Assembly (NCBI GenBank): GCA_029824495.1
Contig: JALGXY010000035.1
Location: forward strand, 1 to 5,198
Direction: 5' to 3'
From: Fimbriimonadia bacterium
Lineage (GTDB): Bacteria > Armatimonadota > Fimbriimonadia > Fimbriimonadales > Fimbriimonadaceae
DNA: 5,198 bases
Shown here: positions 1-5,198 of the stretch, one piece after another
Numbering within the stretch: the first letter of the stretch is position 1
Layout: each line of letters begins with the position of its first letter
The notes under the pieces: generated by a model
Database searches by the model: none
The model's input: the letters and a program-made list of their open reading frames with translations, nothing else
Told to the model about the DNA's origin: nothing
Translations under genes and position numbers: made by a program

Positions 1-890
1 GCCAGGTGCTCATCCACCGAAGCGCCAGATTTCAGCCACTCCTTGATCCGCCCCACGGCTGAGTCGGCCAGGTCTTCGAGCTTCATGCCGCGGTCGGTGA
101 CGGCGGTGGCGCTGCCCGCGCCCGACTCGCACTCGACCCAGATCGTCAGGCCTGCTCCTGCGTCGCCCGCATGGGCGGGGACAAGGTCGACCTGAGGCAC
201 AAACCCCATCTGCTCCATCTCGGACTGCGCTGCGGCTGCGATCAACTCGGCCTGCTTCTCATCTACACCAGAACTGGTCAGAACCACGCCGGATCGGACC
301 GCTTCGCCAGGCCTCTCCCAGTCGAGAGATTCGATCACGCTCGGCTCGATTTCACACCGGATTTCACCCTTGCCGCCGCGCCCGATCCCCGCCCGAACCA
401 GCGCCGGCATCACGCCGATTCCTTGACGGAGATGCGCCGGGACGGCAGACCGCTCGAACGCGTCATAGCTGAGCGCGCCCTGGCAGTGAGTTTCGCCGAT
501 CAGAGTCAAGGTTGAGAGGCTGCCTGCCCGGACCAGAACCGGCACAAGAGCTTCGAGAACGATCACGCTGCTGCCGGCCACGCGGCCTTTATCGAAGGCC
601 GAGAGGTCGATGTTTTGGCGCAGAGCTTTCGGCTCGCGTCTGGGTGAAAATGTGATCTCCTCGCCGCCGAGCTCGGCACCCTCAACCCGCGCGTTTGTGC
701 TGATCGCCAAGCACTCGATCAGCGCCATATCTTCGGCTGTCAGGCCGCTCTTGCGCATCGCGCCGCGCACCGACCAGATGCGGACAGGCTGAGAGGTAAG
801 GGCGCTCATGCAGAGCGCCGTGCGGATGAGGGCGCCGCCGCCCTCGCCATGCGAACCGTTGAGTTCTATCGTCCGCCTTTCCACCGCCAT
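1..890 (-). CDS. rtcA: RNA 3'-terminal phosphate cyclase family protein (RtcA-like), C-terminus cut by window edge
   Basis: RtcA enzymes use ATP to convert an RNA 3'-phosphate to a 2',3'-cyclic phosphate through a covalent histidine-AMP intermediate. My own translation gives 296 residues with no stop before the window edge. The family signature lies at residues 12-25 (GSHGEGGGALIRTA). It is followed by VEGAELG (69-75), a glycine-rich RAGIGRGGKGEI (166-177) like the usual 'GFYPxGGG' segment, an insert-like region to about 260, and DRGMKLEDLADSAV (266-279), which matches the family's 'xRGxxxExVA' helix. The ATG at 888-890 puts the signature where family members normally have it. It lies 5 bp after the preceding stop, with a weak GAAGG ribosome site about 10 bases upstream. 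Several residues of the E. coli adenylate pocket seem changed (see findings), so cyclase activity is not certain. The catalytic histidine (E. coli His309) would lie outside the window. Family membership is solid; orthology to true RtcA is less so. Confidence 0.85.
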   Translation of the reverse strand, partial: MAVERRTIELNGSHGEGGGALIRTALCMSALTSQPVRIWSVRGAMRKSGLTAEDMALIECLAISTNARVEGAELGGEEITFSPRREPKALRQNIDLSAFDKGRVAGSSVIVLEALVPVLVRAGSLSTLTLIGETHCQGALSYDAFERSAVPAHLRQGIGVMPALVRAGIGRGGKGEIRCEIEPSVIESLDWERPGEAVRSGVVLTSSGVDEKQAELIAAAAQSEMEQMGFVPQVDLVPAHAGDAGAGLTIWVECESGAGSATAVTDRGMKLEDLADSAVGRIKEWLKSGASVDEHL

Positions 891-895
891 CGAGG

Positions 896-1966
896 TCAGA
901 CCTTCAGCTTGAAGACGAGGTACTCGACGAAGCGGATGAAGTAGGCGAACAGCACGACAAAAATGACCACGATCAGGATGTCGGCGTAGGGGATCGCGCC
1001 ATCCTTGATCGATGTGTTCTTGGTCGTCTCGGTCTGAACCTTCTCTTCAGAGAAGGTAGCTTTCGAGATCGCACTGTCAGCGTTGACCAGGATGTTCTCA
1101 AGGGCATCGGTTGCCGGCTGTCGCACAATCACATACGAGCCGATGGTGATCACGATCGCACCAGCAAGGAAGAGCTGGTACTTGTGCTTCTGATGCTCGT
1201 TGTAGATGACACACTGTTTGCAGCGCTCAACCTTCTGACCAGGTGTCAGTTTGGGGTTGTGCGGGATGAACTTGGCCGCAGCGACCGCATTGGCCGGAAT
1301 GACCTTGCCTTCCATCGCATTGCGGATCACCGACTCTTCACACATGCAGCCGACCCGCTCTTTCCAGCAGGCGACCTTTGAGTGGTAGATCGGACATCGT
1401 TCTCGGACGAACTTCCGACAGAACGAGAGCTGGTAGCACTTGCCGAGGAACTGGCTGCGCCGGTCCTTCTCTTCGTTGACCTCTTTGCCAAACTTGACAT
1501 CTGCTTTGGCGCCCTGCTTCATCCTGATTCTGAGGCGACTGATGCCTTCGGACATGAGGGCGATGATGCCGAGAACGCCAGGGAAATAGGCACACTTAAT
1601 GAGGATCTGGTTGGCTTCAGCTGCAGCTCCGCCTGTTGCGCCAATCGAGGGCATCCACATGGGGGCAGACCATAAGATTCCACCGATGATGAGCAGGACG
1701 GCTCCCAGGATCTCTTCAGCCCAGTAGAGCCAGGCCGCACCGAGGACAGCAGCGATGCTGCCGAACACGGCAACCATGCTGAAGTTTTCTAGGTTGGTCT
1801 GCGCCTGTTCGAGCGCATTTGAATCTGTCTGAAAAGCAGAGAAGAGGACCATGCCGAGGCCGATCGCTGCGGCCGCGCCTCCCACAGTGAACAGCAGACG
1901 TGACAGGGAGTCCAATAATCCCTGAACACTGTCACTCAGTTCAAAACCGCTGTTGTTATCCTTCAT
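896..1966 (-). CDS. Uncharacterised six-span membrane protein with cysteine-rich cytoplasmic loop
   Basis: I do not recognise this 356-residue protein. Hydrophobic stretches suggest six membrane spans at about residues 24-46, 62-82, 85-103, 120-138, 264-281 and 328-346. The loop between spans 4 and 5 opens with basic RLRIRMK (144-150) and the C-terminus is basic (KLKV), so the positive-inside rule puts both ends and this loop in the cytoplasm. The loop holds eight cysteines: 177, 183, 191, 200, 207, 209, then 249 and 252 (CKQC), with histidines at 195, 236, 258 and 261. This suggests one or two bound metal ions, possibly zinc or iron-sulfur, but no known finger pattern is matched. Residues 282-327 would be an external, polar, Thr/Glu/Lys-rich loop. 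The ATG start is firm: an in-frame TAA lies four codons upstream (1979-1981) and GGTGGGA precedes it. It lies 32 bp after efp and 5 bp before the rtcA-like gene, so it is probably co-transcribed with both. That this is a real gene is very likely; its function is unknown. Confidence 0.9.
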   Translation of the reverse strand: MKDNNSGFELSDSVQGLLDSLSRLLFTVGGAAAAIGLGMVLFSAFQTDSNALEQAQTNLENFSMVAVFGSIAAVLGAAWLYWAEEILGAVLLIIGGILWSAPMWMPSIGATGGAAAEANQILIKCAYFPGVLGIIALMSEGISRLRIRMKQGAKADVKFGKEVNEEKDRRSQFLGKCYQLSFCRKFVRERCPIYHSKVACWKERVGCMCEESVIRNAMEGKVIPANAVAAAKFIPHNPKLTPGQKVERCKQCVIYNEHQKHKYQLFLAGAIVITIGSYVIVRQPATDALENILVNADSAISKATFSEEKVQTETTKNTSIKDGAIPYADILIVVIFVVLFAYFIRFVEYLVFKLKV

Positions 1967-1998
1967 CTCTTCCCACCGTTATCGTGTTGGCACGAGCG

Positions 1999-2565
1999 CT
2001 ATTTTTTGACGCGCTCCATATAGGTGCTGGTTCTCGTATCTACGCGAATCACATCGCCGATCTTGATATGGAACGGCACCTGGACTGCAGCTCCGGTCTC
2101 AGTTGTGGCCGGTTTGTTGCTTCCGCTGACGGTATCGCCCTTGAATCCCGGGTCTGTTTCGGTCACTTCGAGCTCGACAAAGTTTGGCACTTCGTAGCCT
2201 AAAGTCTTCCCGTCTGCCACGAGCGCCTGAACCTCCATCTCTTCCTTCAGGAACTTGGCGCTGTCGCCCAAGGCACTCTCTTCGATTGGGATCTGCTCGT
2301 AGGTTTCGAGATCCATCAGGATCAGCTCTTTGCCCTGTCGGTAGAGGTACTGATAGTTCTTGTGCTCCATGTAGCAGTCCTCAACCTTTTCGCCCGCACG
2401 AAATGTCTTCTCAATAGTGGTGCCTGTCTTCAGCCGTTTGAGCTTGGTTCGGACAAACGCTCCGCCCTTTCCAGGCTTCACGTGCTGGAATTCGATGATC
2501 TGGCAGACTTCGCCGTCTACATAGATCGCCATGCCGTTTCGAAAATTGCTTGTATCAGTTGCCAA
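1999..2565 (-). CDS. efp: Elongation factor P (EF-P), TTG start
   Basis: EF-P binds between the P and E sites of the ribosome and helps peptide bonds form at consecutive prolines. The 188-residue length is normal for the family. The N-terminal KOW-like domain covers about residues 1-65 and carries the tip loop PGKGGAF (31-37). Lys33 is the residue modified in E. coli (Lys34), so this is a lysine-type EF-P rather than the arginine/rhamnose type; the modifying enzyme is not in view. Two OB domains follow, and the C-terminal signature appears as GDVIRVDTRTSTY (170-182), with Ser where Gly is more common. The start codon is TTG (2563-2565): an in-frame TAA lies only two codons upstream (2572-2574), GGGAG lies 9 bases before the TTG, and starting at the next ATG (residue 12) would remove the first strand. 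It lies 55 bp after the peptidase gene and 32 bp before the membrane-protein gene, so it may belong to the same transcript. Confidence 0.97.
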   Translation of the reverse strand: MATDTSNFRNGMAIYVDGEVCQIIEFQHVKPGKGGAFVRTKLKRLKTGTTIEKTFRAGEKVEDCYMEHKNYQYLYRQGKELILMDLETYEQIPIEESALGDSAKFLKEEMEVQALVADGKTLGYEVPNFVELEVTETDPGFKGDTVSGSNKPATTETGAAVQVPFHIKIGDVIRVDTRTSTYMERVKK

Positions 2566-2574
2566 TCGGATTTA

Positions 2575-2579
2575 CTCCC
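2575..2579 (-). promoter_or_regulatory. Ribosome binding site of efp
   Basis: GGGAG on the minus strand is separated from the TTG codon by 9 bases. It supports TTG rather than the downstream ATG at codon 12 as the true start. It lies in the 55-bp gap (2566-2620) between the peptidase stop and efp, in which I see no clear promoter or terminator. Confidence 0.7.
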
Positions 2580-2620
2580 AACAGAGTCCCGGCCATGTTA
2601 CCGCCCGAGTCGGACCTGAT

Positions 2621-3736
2621 TTAGAAATAGGAGGCCGGATTGGTGTGCTTGCCGCCAATTCGAACCTCAAAGTGGAGATGTGGCCCCGTCGACATGCCTG
2701 TACTGCCGACCGCAGCGATTTTTTCTCCCTGTTCGACAATCTGCCCAGCCTTGACATAGAGCCGAGAGCAGTGGGCGTAAAGAGTCATCATTCCGCCGCC
2801 GTGATCGATGATCACCGTGTTGCCATATCCGCCCTGCCTGCCAGACTTGTAGACGACACCGCCAGCGGCTGCCACGATCGGCGTCCCTGATTTGGCGGCG
2901 ATATCCATGCCCGTGTGCATCTTGCGCTTCCGAACAATCGGGTGGTTCCTCATCCCGTAAGGGCTCGATCTTCGGCCTACGACAGGCATCATCAGCTTGC
3001 CTTGATGCGGCACGATCGTCGGGTTTCCGCCGGTGCTGAGGTAGGTCTGCAGCTCTGCTTCGATCTGAGCGCTCTTGCGGGCCAATGCATCGAGCTGGCG
3101 TTCGTACGCATCGAGGTCACCTTCCAGCCGCTTCAGCAGGCCTGCCTTGTCGTTTCTTGCCGATTGAAGCCCTACCTTTTCCCGCTCCTGTTTGGCCTCC
3201 AGATTTGTAATTCTCTTGACGACCTCGTCTTGTTCGGCCTTCTTCTGGGTGATGTCGGCCTTTAGAGCCTCGGCTTGATCGAACATTTCGCGGTCTCGCT
3301 TGGCGATCCGCTCGAGAATCGCTTTTCGGGAAGCGAATGCGGCAACATCTTTGCTGCCGAGCAGCACCAGCACGGGTGATTCTCCGCCGCTCTTGTACAT
3401 CGATCTGAGGCGAGACTTGATCCGAACTCTGGAATCTTCCAACTGCACGCCCGCTTCGACCAGCTCATCCGCCAACTGAGACTGAAGGTCTCGATTAGAT
3501 TCGAGCCTGTCTCTCGTGTCCTCTAGGTCCCTGGCAGCAGTGCTCAAGCTCCGATCCATACGCTCCATGTCCTGCGAGACTCGCTTCTCTTTCTGCTTGG
3601 CCTCCTCCAGCTTTTGGCGAACCTGGTCACTCTGGCGTTGAACGTCACCCAGCCGATCATTGAGCTGCGACTCGGACTGTGCGAAAACTGATATGACGAG
3701 CAGAGCTGCTGCTCCTGTGGTTACAAGTGCTTTCAT
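2621..3736 (-). CDS. Secreted coiled-coil M23 (LytM) peptidoglycan peptidase, EnvC-like, likely FtsEX partner
   Basis: This is predicted to cut peptidoglycan cross-links or stem peptides under FtsEX control. The 371 residues begin with a signal peptide (about 1-19, cleavage after VFA and before QSES). Long Lys/Glu/Arg/Gln-rich coiled coils cover about 22-112 and 138-232. They are split by an EnvC-type hinge, MYKSGGESPVLVLLGSKDVAAF within 113-134. A LytM domain fills 245-371. Its metal ligands are His274, Asp278 (HTGMD) and His355, with catalytic His322 (YAHCS) and His353 (HLHFE). All are present, unlike E. coli EnvC, whose LytM domain is degenerate and only activates amidases. The start ATG overlaps the ftsX stop as ATGA, with AGGTGA 7 bases upstream. 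Coiled-coil hydrolases next to ftsEX are a recurrent arrangement, and in studied cases the coiled coil contacts the outer domain of FtsX. Assigning this one as the FtsX client is inference from that context. Confidence 0.93.
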   Translation of the reverse strand: MKALVTTGAAALLVISVFAQSESQLNDRLGDVQRQSDQVRQKLEEAKQKEKRVSQDMERMDRSLSTAARDLEDTRDRLESNRDLQSQLADELVEAGVQLEDSRVRIKSRLRSMYKSGGESPVLVLLGSKDVAAFASRKAILERIAKRDREMFDQAEALKADITQKKAEQDEVVKRITNLEAKQEREKVGLQSARNDKAGLLKRLEGDLDAYERQLDALARKSAQIEAELQTYLSTGGNPTIVPHQGKLMMPVVGRRSSPYGMRNHPIVRKRKMHTGMDIAAKSGTPIVAAAGGVVYKSGRQGGYGNTVIIDHGGGMMTLYAHCSRLYVKAGQIVEQGEKIAAVGSTGMSTGPHLHFEVRIGGKHTNPASYF

Positions 3737-4608
3737 GCGTGCTTCACCTGTCGGTGGATTGCCAGGGCAGAGCAGACGATGCCGTAGACTGCGCCGGCGA
3801 AAGTCAGACCGATGACCATCGGTACGATCGAAGGTGGTTCAACCGAGCCCATTGTGCTCAATCCTTTCACAATTGTATTCAATGATTTTAGCGTGAGGCT
3901 GATCAGAAACGCAGCAAGAACACCACCGATCAGTCCCTGAACCGCTCCCTCAATCATCAGAGGACCGCTGACCGAGAGACGCTCAGCCCCCACCAGCCGC
4001 ATGATCGCAAGCTCTCGCCTTCGAGCATAGATGGTCAGCAGGATCGTGTTGTAGATCAGGATGCCGCCTGTAATCAGCATCAAACTGCCGAGTATCAGGC
4101 CAAGACTGCGAAGCAGCGCCCGGCTCTGGCTGAGAAGCGCCCTGTATTCGCTGGCATCTCGGACCTCTTCGACCCCCTCTATCAGCCGGATCGATTCGGC
4201 CGCGCCTGAGGCGAGGCCGATGTTCTTCAGCCGGACCTCAAACGAGTCAGGCAGTGGGTTGTCCTCTTCGAAGTCATCGAGAGGGATATCGGGATTCTCG
4301 CTGCGGAACGCGGCAAACGCCGCATCTTTCGAAACAAAGGTCAGGCTGGCGAAACCGGGACTCGATTCGATGGCGGCTTCAATCGCCCGATGCTGCTCTT
4401 CGGTCTGACCATCGACCAGAAAAACGCTCAGTTTAAAGTCGCGGTTCAGGTTATCCAGGTGGCCAGACAAGGAGAAGTAGAGCGTGCCGATCCCTCCGAG
4501 AATGTAGAGCGCCATGGCAACCGTAGTGACCGAAGCAAACGTCATCCAAGGGTTGCGTTTCAGCGACGTGTACGCCTCGGCGATCAGGAATTCAATGCGG
4601 TCAAGCAT
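3733..4608 (-). CDS. ftsX: Cell division protein FtsX (ABC-type permease-like subunit)
   Basis: FtsX is the membrane half of the FtsEX complex. It passes the FtsE ATPase cycle across the membrane to activate cell-wall hydrolases at the division site rather than transporting a solute. The 291 residues show the family layout: a cytoplasmic N-terminus with LKRNPWMTFASV (16-27), span 1 (about 24-46), an outer domain (about 48-165) with NPLPDSFEV (117-125), and three more spans at about 169-192, 217-240 and 261-284. The cytoplasmic segment after span 2, ARRRELAIMRLVGA (195-208), is characteristic. The start at 4606-4608 is preferred over an ATG 12 codons upstream. It has a perfect AGGAGG six bases before it, and it begins MLDRIEFL as expected, whereas the longer form would be translated out of frame from the ftsE tail. 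It overlaps ftsE by 8 bp and the peptidase gene by 4 bp. Confidence 0.95.
   Translation of the reverse strand: MLDRIEFLIAEAYTSLKRNPWMTFASVTTVAMALYILGGIGTLYFSLSGHLDNLNRDFKLSVFLVDGQTEEQHRAIEAAIESSPGFASLTFVSKDAAFAAFRSENPDIPLDDFEEDNPLPDSFEVRLKNIGLASGAAESIRLIEGVEEVRDASEYRALLSQSRALLRSLGLILGSLMLITGGILIYNTILLTIYARRRELAIMRLVGAERLSVSGPLMIEGAVQGLIGGVLAAFLISLTLKSLNTIVKGLSTMGSVEPPSIVPMVIGLTFAGAVYGIVCSALAIHRQVKHA
3744..3749 (-). promoter_or_regulatory. Ribosome binding site of the M23 peptidase gene
   Basis: AGGTGA lies inside the last codons of ftsX, 7 bases before the ATG of the peptidase gene. With the ATGA stop/start overlap it suggests that translation of the peptidase is coupled to ftsX. Confidence 0.7.
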
Positions 4609-5198
4609 CAGTGGCCTCCTCGCGTTGACGAACAATTCGGCCAAAGTCCATCAGCTCGACCCGGCTGCCAAATCTCTCAACAATAAGCGTGTCGTGAGTG
4701 GCGACAATCACAGTGGTTCCGCCTTCATTCAAGCGCTGGAGGATCTCCATGATCTCGACAGAATGATGAGGGTCGAGGTTCGCTGTCGGCTCGTCGGCCA
4801 GAAGAAGGGGTGGGTTGTTGATCAGGGCCCTGGCAATCGCCACGCGCTGCTGTTCACCGCCGCTCAATTCGGACGGATAGGCGTCGGCCCGATGAAGAAT
4901 GTTCACCTGCTCAAGAATCTCAGGAACGGTTCGACGCACCTGGACTTTGGTTTTGCCAACTGCACGAAGAGCGTAGCCGACGTTTTCCCAGACTCGTTTT
5001 CCGGGGAGCAGCCCGAAATCCTGGGGGACGATGCCCATCTTGCGACGAAGGATGTGGACATCTTTGGGCCGCACTTCACCGAGGTCACGCCCGTCAATCG
5101 AGACCTTGCCGCTTGTGTGGGGCACCTCTCTGGTCAGCACTTTTAGGAGAGTCGATTTGCCGCTGCCGGTCTGCCCGCACAGAAAGACGAACTCTCCG
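4601..5198 (-). CDS. ftsE: Cell division ATP-binding protein FtsE, N-terminus cut by window edge
   Basis: FtsE is the cytoplasmic ATPase of FtsEX, coupling ATP hydrolysis to control of peptidoglycan cleavage at the septum. The reading frame stays open to the window edge. The 198 visible residues start [16 protein letters not shown], with the Walker A motif at visible residues 8-16. The Q-loop is PQDF (58-61), the ABC signature LSGGEQQRV (111-119), Walker B LLLADE (131-136), the D-loop NLDP (140-143) and the switch histidine in ATHD (168). All the ATPase motifs are intact. Family members are about 220-230 residues, so roughly 25-30 N-terminal residues are missing. A GTG at 5138-5140 is not the start because it lies after Walker A. 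PQDFGLLP and the direct overlap with ftsX separate it from LolD or MacB-type ATPases. One small difference is DEPTANLDP in place of the commoner DEPTGNLDP. Confidence 0.96.
   Translation of the reverse strand, partial: GEFVFLCGQTGSGKSTLLKVLTREVPHTSGKVSIDGRDLGEVRPKDVHILRRKMGIVPQDFGLLPGKRVWENVGYALRAVGKTKVQVRRTVPEILEQVNILHRADAYPSELSGGEQQRVAIARALINNPPLLLADEPTANLDPHHSVEIMEILQRLNEGGTTVIVATHDTLIVERFGSRVELMDFGRIVRQREEATDA
4615..4620 (-). promoter_or_regulatory. Ribosome binding site of ftsX, inside the ftsE coding end
   Basis: A perfect AGGAGG consensus lies six bases before the ftsX ATG and within the codons for Glu-Glu-Ala near the ftsE C-terminus. It fixes the ftsX start at 4606-4608. With the 8-bp gene overlap it points to coupled translation and near-equal FtsE and FtsX output. 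Confidence 0.85.

Noticed and set aside
171..792. Plus-strand open frames of 114 and 60 codons
   Set aside because: They are antisense to the rtcA-like reading frame, which is uninterrupted to the window edge and has recognisable family motifs.
1338..1773. Arginine/proline- and serine-rich minus-strand frames of 84-85 codons inside the membrane-protein gene
   Set aside because: They lie in other frames of a gene with clear membrane spans, its own ribosome site and an upstream in-frame stop; their composition is typical of out-of-frame translation.
2566..2620. Short palindrome CCGACTCGG in the gap between the peptidase gene and efp, considered as a terminator
   Set aside because: The four-base arms leave only one base for a loop and no T-run follows, so it cannot form a terminator hairpin.
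4606..4644. Longer FtsX start giving 12 extra N-terminal residues ([12 protein letters not shown])
   Set aside because: The extra part overlaps the ftsE C-terminal codons, lacks a comparable ribosome site, and does not look like an FtsX N-terminus, while the ATG at 4608 has a perfect AGGAGG.
4601..5140. FtsE starting at the GTG at 5138-5140
   Set aside because: The frame continues upstream through the Walker A motif to the window edge, so this codon is an internal valine.
4514..5146. A 210-codon open frame on the plus strand
   Set aside because: It lies antisense to ftsE and the start of ftsX, both of which have complete family motifs; its translation resembles no protein family and is a shadow of their codon bias.

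Overview
The window is bacterial chromosome, roughly mid-50s % GC by eye. It is packed with six genes that all run on the minus strand, so reading order goes from high to low coordinates: ftsE (5' end outside the window), ftsX, a coiled-coil M23 peptidase, efp (elongation factor P), an unrecognised cysteine-rich multi-pass membrane protein, and an RtcA-family RNA 3'-phosphate cyclase (3' end outside the window). No gap exceeds about 55 bases. I see no RNA gene, mobile element, CRISPR array or convincing terminator, so this may be one transcription unit.

Region 2621-5198 is a cell-division / cell-wall-hydrolysis module. FtsE (ATPase) and FtsX (membrane subunit) form an ABC-type machine that controls a periplasmic or extracellular peptidoglycan hydrolase. 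The next gene encodes a secreted protein with EnvC-like coiled coils and a C-terminal LytM/M23 domain that keeps all its metal and catalytic residues, so it is probably the hydrolase itself. The three genes overlap (8 bp and 4 bp), which suggests translational coupling and matched production.

Region 1-2565 carries translation and RNA genes. EF-P, which relieves ribosome stalling at polyproline, starts with TTG. The 356-residue membrane protein follows 32 bp later. It has six predicted membrane spans and a cytoplasmic loop with eight cysteines, and I do not recognise its family. Five bp after it comes an RtcA-family protein whose overall fold signatures are clear, but several residues usually conserved in the adenylate site appear to be substituted.

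Taxonomy is uncertain. FtsEX next to an M23 peptidase and a lysine-type EF-P fits many bacterial phyla. An uncultured or poorly sampled lineage such as Armatimonadota is only a guess; nothing here fixes it. The two parts most worth following up are the cysteine-rich membrane protein and the divergent cyclase beside it.
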